Of a DNA stretch of 64,000 nucleotides, positions 35,402-44,922 are shown piece after piece. Positions within the stretch are counted from its first letter, which is position 1. Each line of letters begins with the position of its first letter. This DNA is from Colwellia sp. (lineage in GTDB: Bacteria; Pseudomonadota; Gammaproteobacteria; Enterobacterales; Alteromonadaceae), in the NCBI GenBank assembly GCA_013215385.1, contig JABSOY010000010.1, forward strand, positions 62,001 to 126,000, given 5' to 3'. The notes under the pieces were generated by a model. It was not told the origin of the DNA. It saw only the letters and a program-made list of their open reading frames with translations, and did no database searches. A program made the translations under genes and the position numbers.

Positions 35402-36112
35402 ATGGTTATTAAGGCACATAGCCCAGCAGGGTTTGCAGAACAATATATTGTTGAGTCGATTTGGAATGGAGGTTTTCCTCCCGGTTCAATATTACCTGCA
35501 GAGCGCGAGTTATCGGAACTCATCGGAGTAACACGTACAACGTTGCGTGAGGTCTTACAAAGATTAGCACGCGATGGCTGGTTGACTATTAAGCATGGTA
35601 AACCTACCAAAGTGAACAATTTTTGGGAGACCTCTAGTTTAAATATTTTGGAAACATTAGCGCAACTCGACCAAGAAGGTATTCCTGATTTAGTTGATAA
35701 CCTTATGTCTGCCCGTACTAATATTAGTGCCATTTATGTTCGTGGTGCAATTAAAAACAATCCTGAAAAAGCGATTGAGTTAATTAAAGCGTATGAGGAT
35801 ATCGAAGATAATGGTGAAGCATTTGCTGAGTTTGACTACCGCTTAAATAAAGAGCTTGTGGTTGCCTCTGGAAATTCTATTTATTTATTAATATTAAATG
35901 GTTTTAAAGGCTTATACTCACGGCTTGGTTCATTATATTTCTCTCATCCCAAAGGACGAGAAATATCTCGTGTGTATTACAAAAAGTTGATTGAATTAGC
36001 CAGTGAAAATAAATTTGATGAATCAGTCTTCACCGTGCGTAAATATGGTGTTGAATCAGGTAAGCTTTGGTCTGAACTTAGAGATGATGTTTTAAAAGAG
36101 TTAATGAAATAA
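35402..36112 (+). CDS. fadR: Fatty acid metabolism regulator FadR
   Basis: A 236-residue GntR-family regulator. ATG 35402 matches the conserved family start MVIKAxSPAGFAE; GTG 35390 is less likely. The winged HTH (1-75) includes [20 protein letters not shown] and [20 protein letters not shown], almost the E. coli sequence. The C-terminal seven-helix domain binds long-chain acyl-CoA, which releases DNA. FadR represses fad (degradation) genes and activates fab (unsaturated synthesis) genes. It faces away from nhaB and dsbB as in Enterobacteria. A PsrA-like regulator lies 9 kb away, so both fatty-acid control systems may coexist. Confidence 0.95.
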   Translation: MVIKAHSPAGFAEQYIVESIWNGGFPPGSILPAERELSELIGVTRTTLREVLQRLARDGWLTIKHGKPTKVNNFWETSSLNILETLAQLDQEGIPDLVDNLMSARTNISAIYVRGAIKNNPEKAIELIKAYEDIEDNGEAFAEFDYRLNKELVVASGNSIYLLILNGFKGLYSRLGSLYFSHPKGREISRVYYKKLIELASENKFDESVFTVRKYGVESGKLWSELRDDVLKELMK

Positions 36113-36172
36113 TAGCCATTATCTCTCTTTGTAATTTTTTTAGAAGAATAAAATATGCATTGAAAGGCAAGC

Positions 36173-37702
36173 TTAGCTTGCCTTTTCTCTGTCTGAACTT
36201 TGCTGAACGTTTGGACATCGTGCAATAACTTCGTCATCTCCATTTTCATTTTCTTGTACGAGTTTTACATCAAATTGCCACAACGAATATAGATGCTTAA
36301 TAACTTCATCTTTTGAATCTGCTAGCGGCACACTTTGATGTGGCGTGTATTTTAAGGTTAATGACCTATCACCATCGATATCAGCATTTACCACTTGAAT
36401 ATTTACCTCGATATTACTGAGGTTATATTGTTCAGATAACGCTGATCTTACTTTTTTATAGCCACTTTCATTGTGTATCGCAGCGACTTCAATAAAACTA
36501 CTTTTGTCATCGTCATGTAAATAGAATAATTTAAAATCGCGCATTAACTTAGGTGATAAAAACTGACTAATAAAACTTTCGTCTTTAAAATTTTCCATCG
36601 CAAAGTGGAGAGTGTCGAGCCAATTACTTCCGGCTATTTCTGGAAACCATAGTTTATCTTCTTCGGTAGGATGTTCACATATTCTTCTAATATCAATAAA
36701 CATATTAAACCCTAAAGCATAGGGATTAATACCTGAATAATAAGGGCTATTGTAATCGGGTTGAGCGACCACATTAGTATGGTTATGTAGAAATTCCAGC
36801 ATGAACTTTTCAGTCACTAAACCTTCATCATATAAGTGAGTTAAAATGGTGTAATGCCAAAAGCATGCCCAACCTTCATTCATTACTTGGGTTTGTTTTT
36901 GTGGATAAAAGTATTGTGAGACTTTACGTACAATCCGCACTATTTCTCGTTGCCATGGTTTTAATAAAGGGGCATTTTTTTCAATGAAATATAAAATATT
37001 TTCTTGAGGTTCACTGGGAAAACTTGGTTTTTTATCTTCAATATTTTTACTGCCTTTAGGTACGGTTCGCCATAAGGTGTTTACTTGAGACTGTAAATAT
37101 TCTTCGCGATCTGTTTGGCGTTTTAACTCTTCTTCTAATGATATTTTTTGTGGTCTTTTATATCGGTCGACACCATGATTCATTAGGGCATGACAAGCGT
37201 CTAAACAAGACTCTACTTCACTAATGCCAAATTTTTGTTCGCATTCATTGATATAATTTTTAGCAAATAATAAATAATCGATAATTGAACTAGCATCTGT
37301 CCATGATTTGAATAAATAGTTGCCCTTAAAAAATGAATTATGCCCGTAACAAGCATGTGCCATAACAAGTGCTTGCATAGTCATGGAGTTCTCTTCCATT
37401 AAGTAGGAAATGCAAGGATCTGAATTAATAACAATTTCATAGGCTAAACCCATTTGTCCGCGTTTGTAATTTTGTTCTGTTTGAATGAACTTTTTACCGA
37501 ATGTCCAATGAGTATAACCAATAGGCATACCGACACTAGCGTAGGCGTCCATCATTTGCTCAGTGGTGATCACCTCAATTTGATTGGTGTATGTATCGAG
37601 ACGGTAATGTTTTGCAACGCGTTCTATTTCTATTTGATATTGGGTAAGCAAATCAAAATTCCAGTCACATTGATCATCTAAGGGTGTACGTTTTGTCATC
37701 AT
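36173..37702 (-). CDS. SpoVR family protein (YcgB)
   Basis: A 509-residue cytoplasmic protein matching the SpoVR/YcgB family: WNFDLLTQYQIEIERVAKHY, YTHWTFGKKFIQTEQNYKRG, MVMAHACYGHNSFFKGNYLF-like block and NEGWACFWHYTILTHLYDEG. Two ATGs start it (37702, 37699) behind GGAGG. SpoVR is needed for spore cortex formation in Bacillus; in Gram-negative bacteria YcgB is linked to the PrkA/YeaG kinase module in stress and stationary phase. It is last in a three-gene unit with yeaH and yeaG homologues, separated from YeaH by 25 bp. In E. coli ycgB lies near fadR, and it does here too. Confidence 0.93.
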   Translation of the reverse strand: MMTKRTPLDDQCDWNFDLLTQYQIEIERVAKHYRLDTYTNQIEVITTEQMMDAYASVGMPIGYTHWTFGKKFIQTEQNYKRGQMGLAYEIVINSDPCISYLMEENSMTMQALVMAHACYGHNSFFKGNYLFKSWTDASSIIDYLLFAKNYINECEQKFGISEVESCLDACHALMNHGVDRYKRPQKISLEEELKRQTDREEYLQSQVNTLWRTVPKGSKNIEDKKPSFPSEPQENILYFIEKNAPLLKPWQREIVRIVRKVSQYFYPQKQTQVMNEGWACFWHYTILTHLYDEGLVTEKFMLEFLHNHTNVVAQPDYNSPYYSGINPYALGFNMFIDIRRICEHPTEEDKLWFPEIAGSNWLDTLHFAMENFKDESFISQFLSPKLMRDFKLFYLHDDDKSSFIEVAAIHNESGYKKVRSALSEQYNLSNIEVNIQVVNADIDGDRSLTLKYTPHQSVPLADSKDEVIKHLYSLWQFDVKLVQENENGDDEVIARCPNVQQSSDREKAS

Positions 37703-37727
37703 CTACCTCCACTTTATCCTTCATAAG

Positions 37728-39005
37728 TTAGGCTACTTTGTTCTTACTCTTCCTGAAAAGCTCTCTAAAAACTGGATATATATCTTCTACCGTTTTGATA
37801 TGCTGCATAGCAAAATGATCAGTGGTTGTCGCTACTTCTTTATATTGTTGCCATAACGTTTGGTGAGGACGCTGAGTAATTTCAATGTAGCTAAAATAAC
37901 GTGATTTAGGCAAAATGTTTTCGGTTAACAGCTTTTTACATCGTGGTGAGTCGTCAGCCCAGTTATCACCGTCAGAGGCTTGAGCGGCATAAATATTCCA
38001 TTCATTTTCGTTGTAGCGTTCGTCCATGATTTTTGCCATTAAATCTAAGGCGCTTGAAGCAATGGTGCCGCCAGTTTCTTGTGAATAAAAAAATTCTTGC
38101 TCGTCGACTTCTTTCGCTTGAGTATGATGTCGAATATAGACAACATCGATTGTTTTATAAGTACGGGTAAGAAATAAATACAGTAAAATATAAAAGCGCT
38201 TAGCGATATCTTTAGTGGCTTGATCCATCGAGCCAGAAACATCCATTAAGCAAAACATCACCGCTTTTGACGTAGGTACAGCTTGTTTTGTATAATTTCT
38301 AAAGCGTAAGTCGAAAGTATCAATAAAAGGAACTTTAGCTATTTTTTTATTTATAATTTCAATTTCTTTCTTTAAATTTTTAATTTCTTGAATGTGATCT
38401 AGCTTGTCATCCACCAATAAAGATAATTCTAGCTCAAGTTCCTGCAATTTTTTGCGCTTGCTGGATGTCATCGCAATGCGCCTTGCTATTGAACCCTGTA
38501 AAGATTTTACAATATCTATATTTGACGCTACTCCTTCAGCACAATAACCAGACCGTACAGTTTTATAATCAATCAACTTATCTAATTGATTTTTCTCTAG
38601 GTTTGGTAACTCAAGGTCTTCAAATAGCAAGTTTAAGTATTCGTCTTTAGAAATAGAGAAGACAAAATCATCATCGCCTTCACCAGAATTACTCGCATCA
38701 CCTTGACCACTGCCTTGACCTTGTTGTTGAGGCGGTCGCTTTATTTGATCTCCGGCAACAAATTGATCATTACCCGGGTGAACTCTGTCTTTAACGCCAC
38801 CTTTGCCTTGGTGAAAAACCGGCTCAGATAAATCTTTTTTGGTGATGGTAATATTTTCGCCGCGATCCACATCAGTAACGCCGCGGTTATTAATAGCCTG
38901 CTCAACCGATTTTTTTATTTGGCTTTTATAGCGCTTGATAAAACGCTGACGATTAACCGTGCTTTTATTTTTACTATTTAACCTTCGGTCAATAAAATTA
39001 GCCAT
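37728..39005 (-). CDS. yeaH: YeaH/YhbH family protein (DUF444) with VWA-like domain
   Basis: A 425-residue protein starting [20 protein letters not shown] with [18 protein letters not shown], the family N-terminus. A Gly/Gln-rich linker ([18 protein letters not shown]) lies near 95-115. The C-terminal half is a von Willebrand A-like domain with a MIDAS-type DVSGSM motif in [15 protein letters not shown]. In Bacillus and E. coli it works with the PrkA/YeaG kinase; the pair affects nitrogen starvation and stress survival. The start ATG 39005 has AGGAGG upstream. Only 52 bp separate it from the kinase gene. Confidence 0.92.
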   Translation of the reverse strand: MANFIDRRLNSKNKSTVNRQRFIKRYKSQIKKSVEQAINNRGVTDVDRGENITITKKDLSEPVFHQGKGGVKDRVHPGNDQFVAGDQIKRPPQQQGQGSGQGDASNSGEGDDDFVFSISKDEYLNLLFEDLELPNLEKNQLDKLIDYKTVRSGYCAEGVASNIDIVKSLQGSIARRIAMTSSKRKKLQELELELSLLVDDKLDHIQEIKNLKKEIEIINKKIAKVPFIDTFDLRFRNYTKQAVPTSKAVMFCLMDVSGSMDQATKDIAKRFYILLYLFLTRTYKTIDVVYIRHHTQAKEVDEQEFFYSQETGGTIASSALDLMAKIMDERYNENEWNIYAAQASDGDNWADDSPRCKKLLTENILPKSRYFSYIEITQRPHQTLWQQYKEVATTTDHFAMQHIKTVEDIYPVFRELFRKSKNKVA

Positions 39006-39057
39006 AATATCCTCCTTACTTTATGCGTTTATCTTACGACGTTAATAAAGTACAAAC

Positions 39058-40992
39058 TTAAGAAGATTTTCTTACGCGTAAATACCATTCAGACAGTAAC
39101 CGTACTTGTTTCTTGGTATAACCTTTACTCATCATTCGTTCGATAAAGTCGTCATGCTTTTGTTGATCGTCGTTTGATGTTTTAGTGTTAAAGGAAATTA
39201 CTGGCAGTAAGTCTTCGGTATTAGAGAACATTTTTTTCTCAATAACCGTGCGTAGTTTTTCGTAACTGGTCCAGTTAGGGTTTTTACCATTGTTATTAGC
39301 TTTAGCGCGGAGAACAAAGTTAACTATTTCATTTCTGAAATCTTTTGGGTTACTTATTCCCGCGGGTTTCTCTATTTTTTCTAATTCATTATTTAAAGCT
39401 TCTCGATCAAATAATTGCCCCGTGTCAGCATCTCGATACTCTTGGTCTTGTATCCAGAAATCAGCATAAGTGACGTAGCGATCGAAAATATTTTGACCGT
39501 ACTCAGAATAAGACTCTAAATAAGCGGTTTGAATTTCTTTACCAATAAACTCGATATACTGGGAAGATAAATAGCCCTTAATGAATTCTAAATAGCGCTC
39601 TGCCACTTCTTTAGGCAGTTGCTCACGCTCAATTTGTTGTTCAAGTACGTAAAATAAATGTACTGGATTTGCGGCAACCTCCAGGTGATCGAAATTAAAT
39701 ACCCGTGACAATATTTTAAAGGCAAAACGCGTTGAAAGTCCTGACATACCTTCGTCCATACCTGCATAATCACGATACTCTTGATACGATTTTGCTTTAG
39801 GGTCGGTATCTTTTAAGCTTTCACCATCATAAACACGCATTTTAGAATAAATGCTTGAATTTTCAGGGTCTTTTAATCTAGACAGTACAGAGAATTGCGC
39901 TAAGGTTTCTAATGTATCTGGTGCACAATGGGCATTTTTTAATTCACTGTTTTCTAATAGTTTTTTATAAATTTTAACTTCTTCCGAAACACGCATACAA
40001 TAAGGCACTTTAACAATATAAACACGGTCTAGAAATGCTTCGTTATTTTTGTTATTTCTAAAGGTTTGCCATTCTGATTCATTAGAATGAGCGAGTATAA
40101 TTCCATTAAAGGGCAGGGCTGACAAGCCTTCTGTGGGGTTGTAGTTACCTTCTTGCGTTGCTGTTAATAAAGGATGTAATACTTTTATAGGAGCTTTGAA
40201 CATCTCTACAAATTCCATCATGCCTTGGTTAGCACGACACAAGGCACCTGAATAGCTATAAGCATCAGGATCATTTTGGGCAAAGTGCTCTAACTGGCGA
40301 ATATCAACTTTACCCACTAAGGCTGAAATATCTTGGTTGTTGTCATCACCGGGTTCTGTTTTCGCGATAGCGATTTGATCGAGTATTGACGGGTACAATT
40401 TAACCACTTCAAATTTAGCAATGTCACCTTCAAATTCATGCAGTCGCTTGGCAGCCCAAGGAGACATAATCGTATTCAAGTAGCGCTCTGGGATCTTGTA
40501 CTCTTTTTTAAGTATTTTACCGTCAGCATTTGCGTCAAATAAACAAAAAGGATGATCGTTTACTGGGCTTCTTACACCGTTTGCACTCAGTACGTAAATG
40601 GGCATTTTCTGCATCAGTGCTTTTAATTTTTCAGCAAGTGATGATTTACCACCGCCGACTGGTCCTAATAAATAGAGAATTTGTTTCTGTTCTTCTAATC
40701 CTTGAGATGCATGTTTAAGGTAGGCAATTATTTGTTCAACAGCTTCTTCCATGCCATAAAAATCTTTAAAAGCAGGATAACGAGCAATTACACGGTTAGA
40801 AAATATTCGGCTTAAGCTAGGCTCGGTTGATGTATCTATCATCTCAGGCTCGCCTATTGCCATTAACAATCGCTCTGAAGCTGTGGCATAGGCGAGCTTG
40901 TCTTTTTGACAAATAATTAAGAATTCTTGAATGCTAAAGCTCTCTTCTTGAGCTTCGTCGTACCGTGATTGATAATGTTGAAATATACTCAT
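39058..40992 (-). CDS. yeaG: PrkA-family serine protein kinase (YeaG)
   Basis: A 644-residue protein from ATG 40992, preceded by GGAGG at correct spacing. The N-terminal AAA-like domain carries the Walker A LLGPVGGGKSSLAEKL (Lys116) and family blocks FFYDMEEAVEQI-like and NGIILAHSNESEWQTFRNNK. The C-terminal PrkA domain includes GMSGLSTRFAFKILSRVFNF and NWTSYEKLRTVIEKKMF. Bacillus PrkA is reported as a kinase or Lon-like ATPase; YeaG in E. coli promotes survival under nitrogen starvation. It leads the unit with YeaH and SpoVR. Confidence 0.93.
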   Translation of the reverse strand: MSIFQHYQSRYDEAQEESFSIQEFLIICQKDKLAYATASERLLMAIGEPEMIDTSTEPSLSRIFSNRVIARYPAFKDFYGMEEAVEQIIAYLKHASQGLEEQKQILYLLGPVGGGKSSLAEKLKALMQKMPIYVLSANGVRSPVNDHPFCLFDANADGKILKKEYKIPERYLNTIMSPWAAKRLHEFEGDIAKFEVVKLYPSILDQIAIAKTEPGDDNNQDISALVGKVDIRQLEHFAQNDPDAYSYSGALCRANQGMMEFVEMFKAPIKVLHPLLTATQEGNYNPTEGLSALPFNGIILAHSNESEWQTFRNNKNNEAFLDRVYIVKVPYCMRVSEEVKIYKKLLENSELKNAHCAPDTLETLAQFSVLSRLKDPENSSIYSKMRVYDGESLKDTDPKAKSYQEYRDYAGMDEGMSGLSTRFAFKILSRVFNFDHLEVAANPVHLFYVLEQQIEREQLPKEVAERYLEFIKGYLSSQYIEFIGKEIQTAYLESYSEYGQNIFDRYVTYADFWIQDQEYRDADTGQLFDREALNNELEKIEKPAGISNPKDFRNEIVNFVLRAKANNNGKNPNWTSYEKLRTVIEKKMFSNTEDLLPVISFNTKTSNDDQQKHDDFIERMMSKGYTKKQVRLLSEWYLRVRKSS

Positions 40993-41283
40993 AACCGCCT
41001 CCATAAGAGAAAATATTTGCAGGTTGAGTAAAATCTATTGCTGATTACCATGAATATAGATTAACTCACTCAAATAATAAGACCGAGAAACTGTCGATAC
41101 TTGTTCCAACAAAGCTTTATTTCTTTCATTGAAACCAATATGTCTATTTTAAGCGTAGACGTTATTTATTGATGTAGGAGAATATTTTATGAATTATTTT
41201 GTAAGTTGAGCGAGGAAGTTAAGGTGATCAGCATATTGAAAAATAAAGAAGTTTGTACATTTATCATAAATTATAAAGATAAA
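40993..41283. other. Intergenic region upstream of yeaG
   Basis: No genes. It should contain the promoter of the yeaG-yeaH-spoVR unit, but I cannot identify a clear sigma70, sigma-S or sigma54 element by eye. Confidence 0.4.
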
Positions 41284-41309
41284 AAAACCAGAGTATAATC
41301 TCTGGTTTT
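41278..41309 (-). terminator. Intrinsic terminator of sodB
   Basis: On the reverse strand AAAACCAGAG-loop-CTCTGGTTTT forms a 10-bp stem with a 6-base loop, followed by a run of seven T residues. It sits 44 bases past the sodB stop. Confidence 0.88.
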
Positions 41310-41352
41310 AGAAAGTATAAGTTAATTTATTAACTTATTAGCGATTATTCGA

Positions 41353-41934
41353 TTATGCGAAATTTGCAGAAGCAAAATCCCAGTTCGCTAATGCCCAGAA
41401 ACCTTCCATATAGCTTGGACGAAGGTTACGGTAATCAATGTAGTATGCGTGTTCCCATAAATCTACAGTTAGAACTGGTGTAACGCTTTCATCAGTTAAT
41501 GGTGTTGCAGCATTTGAAGTATTTACAATAGCAAGGCTACCGTCAGCTTTCTTCACTAACCATGTCCAGCTTGAACCGAAGTTATTGATTGCACTAGCAG
41601 TAAATTTTTCTTTAAATTCAGCAAAAGAACCAAAGCTTGCATTAATTGCGTCAGCTAAAGCACCTGTTGGTTCACCGCCGCCAGTTGGGCTTAAGCTATT
41701 CCAGTAAAAGGTATGATTCCAAATTTGTGCTGCGTTGTTGAAAACACCTGCAGATGAAGTTTTTACGATGTCTTCTAAAGACTTACCTTCAAACTCAGTA
41801 CCTTCAATTAATCCATTAAGTTTTACCACGTAAGTGTTGTGATGCTTACCGTAGTGAAAACTAAGTGTTTCAGCTGAAATGTGTGGTACAAGTGCATCTT
41901 GTGCATAAGGTAATGCGGGTAATTCAATAGCCAT
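41353..41934 (-). CDS. sodB: Superoxide dismutase [Fe]
   Basis: A 193-residue Fe-type SOD from ATG 41934 (GGAGAAAATA upstream). Metal ligands are His27 ([12 protein letters not shown]), His74 (IWNHTFYW), Asp158 and His162 ([13 protein letters not shown]). Gln70 in AAQIWNH is typical of iron enzymes, as manganese enzymes place a glutamine later. It converts superoxide to H2O2 in the cytoplasm. It is divergent from grxD, an order kept in many gammaproteobacteria. Confidence 0.96.
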   Translation of the reverse strand: MAIELPALPYAQDALVPHISAETLSFHYGKHHNTYVVKLNGLIEGTEFEGKSLEDIVKTSSAGVFNNAAQIWNHTFYWNSLSPTGGGEPTGALADAINASFGSFAEFKEKFTASAINNFGSSWTWLVKKADGSLAIVNTSNAATPLTDESVTPVLTVDLWEHAYYIDYRNLRPSYMEGFWALANWDFASANFA

Positions 41935-42235
41935 TATTTTCTCCAGAAATGGGTTATACAAATTTATTTTTGCGCAAAAATAAAGTAGTTGTTTGCTTTT
42001 ATCTAAAACCTAGTAAACTAGTCAAGTATTATAAAGCTTGCATAGTGTACTCACTTATATAGGTTTTGCTAGCGCAAATATCAAGTCTGTTATTTTTTTT
42101 CAGACTAATTAAGCAAAAATTAGTCTTTATTGCCTTGATTACTTTCGTGTCAAACTCCATTAATCAAAGCAATGAGTATTAAATTTTTAAAATATTGAAG
42201 ACCGATAATTTTTCGGTCGCATTTAGAGGTAATCC
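41935..42235. other. Divergent promoter region of sodB and grxD
   Basis: A 301-bp AT-rich spacer. It includes the short dyad CTAGTAAACTAG at about 42010-42021. I did not find a convincing Fur or IscR box by eye. Confidence 0.4.
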
Positions 42236-42571
42236 ATGGACACTATTGAACGTATCAAAGAACAAATTTCAGAAAACGCTATTTTACTTTACATGAAAGG
42301 CTCACCTAAATTACCTAACTGTGGTTTTTCATCTCAAGCGTCTCAAGCATTAATGCAATGTGGTGAAAAATTTGCTTATGTTGATATTTTACTAAACCCT
42401 GATATTCGTGCCGAATTACCCAAATATGCTGACTGGCCAACATTTCCACAATTGTGGATTGATGGCGAATTAGTCGGTGGTTGCGATATTATAATGGAAA
42501 TGGCTCAACAAGGTGAATTACAAACCTTAGTAAAAGAATCTGCAGCTAAAAATAGCTCTGAAGAAACCTAA
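42236..42571 (+). CDS. grxD: Monothiol glutaredoxin Grx4
   Basis: A 111-residue CGFS-type glutaredoxin. The active site is LPNCGFSSQA (Cys29), preceded by LLYMKGSPKLP; WPTFPQLWIDGELVGGCDI follows. It binds a [2Fe-2S] cluster with glutathione and works in Fe-S delivery, usually with BolA. ATG 42236 has AGAGG upstream. It is divergent from sodB and 140 bp before the peroxiredoxin gene. Confidence 0.95.
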   Translation: MDTIERIKEQISENAILLYMKGSPKLPNCGFSSQASQALMQCGEKFAYVDILLNPDIRAELPKYADWPTFPQLWIDGELVGGCDIIMEMAQQGELQTLVKESAAKNSSEET

Positions 42572-42711
42572 CCGAATATTAAAAATTGATGTGATTTACT
42601 TTTTTTTGTCAAATTAATGAAAAAAAGTTGAAAAATAGCTTATCGTCTCAATAATAGGTGTACATCAGTTTTTTGATTTAAATCAATTTAATAAAAATAT
42701 TGGAGAATGAA

Positions 42712-43317
42712 ATGAGTGTATTAGTTGGTCGTTCAGCACCAGACTTTACTGCAGCAGCAGTATTAGGTAGTGGCGAAATAGTTGATAGCTTTACGTTATC
42801 AGAAGCAATTAAAGGCAAAAAAGCGGTAGTGTTTTTCTACCCATTAGATTTTACTTTTGTATGTCCTTCAGAGTTATTAGCTTTTGATCACCGTATGGAA
42901 GAATTCCAAAGCCGTGGTGTTGAAGTTATTGGTGTTTCTATCGATTCACAATTTTCACATAACGCATGGCGTAACACTCCAGTGAATCAAGGTGGTATTG
43001 GTCCAGTTCAATACACTCTAGTTGCTGATACTAAACATGAAATTTGTAAAGCATACGATGTAGAACATCCAGAAGCTGGTGTTGCATTTCGTGGTTCATT
43101 CTTAATTGATGAAGAAGGCAATGTACGTCATCAAGTTATTAACGACTTACCATTAGGTCGTGACGTAGATGAAATGATACGTATGATTGACGCATTACAA
43201 TTCCACCAAGATCACGGCGAAGTTTGTCCAGCTGGTTGGAACAAAGGCGATAAAGGTATGACTGCTTCTCCTGAAGGTGTAGCAGCATACTTAGCTGATC
43301 ACGCAGATAAGTTATAA
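42712..43317 (+). CDS. 2-Cys peroxiredoxin (AhpC/Prx1 type)
   Basis: A 201-residue thiol peroxidase from ATG 42712 (TGGAGAATGA upstream; an in-frame TTG at 42700 is unlikely). The peroxidatic Cys51 is in DFTFVCPSELLAF and the resolving Cys172 in GEVCPAGWNKG, so it is a typical 2-Cys enzyme. The C-terminal GMTASPEGVAAYLADH is the usual sensitivity-type tail. It reduces H2O2 and organic peroxides, complementing SodB across the divergent spacer. A strong terminator follows. Confidence 0.94.
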   Translation: MSVLVGRSAPDFTAAAVLGSGEIVDSFTLSEAIKGKKAVVFFYPLDFTFVCPSELLAFDHRMEEFQSRGVEVIGVSIDSQFSHNAWRNTPVNQGGIGPVQYTLVADTKHEICKAYDVEHPEAGVAFRGSFLIDEEGNVRHQVINDLPLGRDVDEMIRMIDALQFHQDHGEVCPAGWNKGDKGMTASPEGVAAYLADHADKL

Positions 43318-43365
43318 GTTAATGCGCAGCACAATAATAAGTTTATGCTAATTATTGTAAGTAAC

Positions 43366-43393
43366 AAAAAAACCGCTTTTTAGCGGTTTTTTT
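43366..43393 (+). terminator. Intrinsic terminator of the peroxiredoxin gene
   Basis: AAAAACCGCT / AGCGGTTTTT form a 10-bp or longer stem with a 3-4-base T loop, followed by a T tract to 43393. The A run on the left also makes it usable from the other strand. Confidence 0.92.
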
Positions 43394-43403
43394 GTGTTCA
43401 GAC

Positions 43404-43582
43404 CTTTCTCAGACATCCTGTCCTTCAAGGCATTAGTGCATCCATGCACGTCGATGAACGGTCAGCTTTTTAGTTCCAGACAAAAGCTAAGTACCTGCGT
43501 CCATGCAGGCAATGTCATGATCACATGACCGTTTATTGACATCCATGTCATCACGGCATTAGTGCATCCATGCACGTCGATG
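43404..43582. repeat. Cluster of short palindromic (REP-like) hairpins with a TCCATG core
   Basis: Two exact copies of GGCATTAGTGCATCCATGCA plus CGTCGATG (28 bp) lie about 125 bp apart, near 43431 and 43555. Each contains the hairpin GTGCATCCATGCAC. Between and around them are GACATCCTGTC, CCTGCGTCCATGCAGG, GACATCCATGTC and GTCATGATCACATGAC. The stems differ but TCC or TCCATG stays near the loop, which is typical of an interspersed REP-like family. There is no coding frame. Confidence 0.7.
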
Positions 43583-43631
43583 TTAAAAACTAAGAAAAAA
43601 CTGAAAAGCAATCTACACTTAATTAATCATC

Positions 43632-44027
43632 TTGTTGATTAATGGAATTGTATTGTTCATACCAAAGCCTATTTACGAAAACTTGCCGTTTATTTATTTC
43701 ATTATCAGTGGCTATTTATTTACGTTTGAACTTACTTGGCCAATGTTGATTTCTGCAGGATTATTCTATAGTGCTGGTTGTGTTACTTTAGTGACACGTT
43801 CCGCACATCGGCGCATGGATAAACAGAAGACGCTAGGCCTCAAACATAAAATACCTGACTTAATTTATGAATACTTACCTTATACCTATGGTGCTGTTGG
43901 CGTTTTTACCTTGATGATCACAAAAAATCAGATATTCCAGTTTTTTGCTTTCACCTTGATTGTTTTAGCGGTTAGAAATTTATTATGTCGGCATAATAAT
44001 CGTAGCCGTTCCACCAAACTATTTTAA
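43632..44027 (+). CDS. Small membrane protein with an internal duplication
   Basis: A frame of 131 residues with four predicted membrane helices; no ATG start is available (TTG 43632 or TTG 43653). The two halves resemble each other: IYENLPFIYFIISGYLFTF with LVTRSAHRRMDK, and IYEYLPYTYGAVGVFTLMI with LAVRNLLCRHNNR, i.e. IYExLPxxY, two helices, then a basic tail. This points to duplication of a two-helix unit. No family or function is known to me. It converges on rnt with a 5-bp gap. Confidence 0.6.
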   Translation: MLINGIVLFIPKPIYENLPFIYFIISGYLFTFELTWPMLISAGLFYSAGCVTLVTRSAHRRMDKQKTLGLKHKIPDLIYEYLPYTYGAVGVFTLMITKNQIFQFFAFTLIVLAVRNLLCRHNNRSRSTKLF

Positions 44028-44032
44028 CCTTA

Positions 44033-44740
44033 TTAAGCGTTAACCGGCTCAGCTTCTTCTTCGGTGTTGTCAATCGCTAGAGGCCAGCCCCCCATTTTTT
44101 GCCACTTATTAACAATAAAGCAAAAAAGCTCTGCCGTTTTTTCTGTATCATAAAGCGCCGAATGTGCTTCACTGTTATTAAACTCTAAACCCGCAGTCAA
44201 GCATGCTTTTGCCAGTACGGTTTGGCCTAATGCTAAACCCGACAATGTTGTGGTATCAAAGCTGACAAAAGGATGGAAAGGAGAACGTTTTATTGAACAG
44301 CGTTCTGTTGCTGCATTGACAAAACCTAAATCAAAGGCGGCATTATGAGCAACCATAACAGCGCGTTGGCATCCGGCTGCTTTCATTTTTTTGCGTATTA
44401 ATTTAAAAATTTCAGTCAGGGCTTTATACTCATCAACAGCACCACGAAGAGGGTTTGTTGGGTCTATACCCGTAAACTCTAGGGCTGCTTTTTCTAAGTT
44501 TGCTCCTTCAAAGGGGTCAACATTAAAGTGAATGGTTTCATCCAAAGAAAACAGTCCTGTTATTTCATCAAGCTGCAATGTTGTTGCGGCAATTTCTAAT
44601 AATGCATCGGTTTGTGCATTAAAACCTGCAGTTTCAACATCAACAACGACCGGAAAATAACCTCGAAAACGTTGGGCAAAAGCGCTTTTTTCATTTTTAT
44701 CAGTAGAATTATCATTTGGGTTTACCGGGCTTTTACTCAT
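44033..44740 (-). CDS. rnt: Ribonuclease T
   Basis: A 235-residue DEDD 3'-5' exoribonuclease. The first acidic pair is Asp34/Glu36 in [20 protein letters not shown], followed by [13 protein letters not shown] and the last block [17 protein letters not shown] with the catalytic His and Asp. It trims tRNA and other stable RNA 3' ends and is a homodimer. It is divergent from motY, an arrangement also seen in Vibrio and Shewanella. Confidence 0.94.
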   Translation of the reverse strand: MSKSPVNPNDNSTDKNEKSAFAQRFRGYFPVVVDVETAGFNAQTDALLEIAATTLQLDEITGLFSLDETIHFNVDPFEGANLEKAALEFTGIDPTNPLRGAVDEYKALTEIFKLIRKKMKAAGCQRAVMVAHNAAFDLGFVNAATERCSIKRSPFHPFVSFDTTTLSGLALGQTVLAKACLTAGLEFNNSEAHSALYDTEKTAELFCFIVNKWQKMGGWPLAIDNTEEEAEPVNA

Positions 44741-44922
44741 TTTATTATCTTATATAATTAGTCTTCATTTTCAGGAGGTAAATTATCGCAGAAAAAAAAG
44801 TGAAACACTATGCGAACGATCAGATGTGCTTTAAAAATTATGAAAATACTGTGGATAACTGCTAAAGTTATAAAACCTTTGGTCGATAACAAATACGTTG
44901 CTGGATAAAAGATAAATATTTT

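Noticed and set aside
42620-42700. OxyR site before the peroxiredoxin gene
   Set aside because: ATAG elements occur but at a 19-base distance and without the second CTAT half-sites needed for the OxyR pattern.
43404-43582. CRISPR-like or attachment site reading of the hairpin cluster
   Set aside because: Only two exact copies at ~125 bp spacing, and the other palindromes differ in stem; no integrase nearby.
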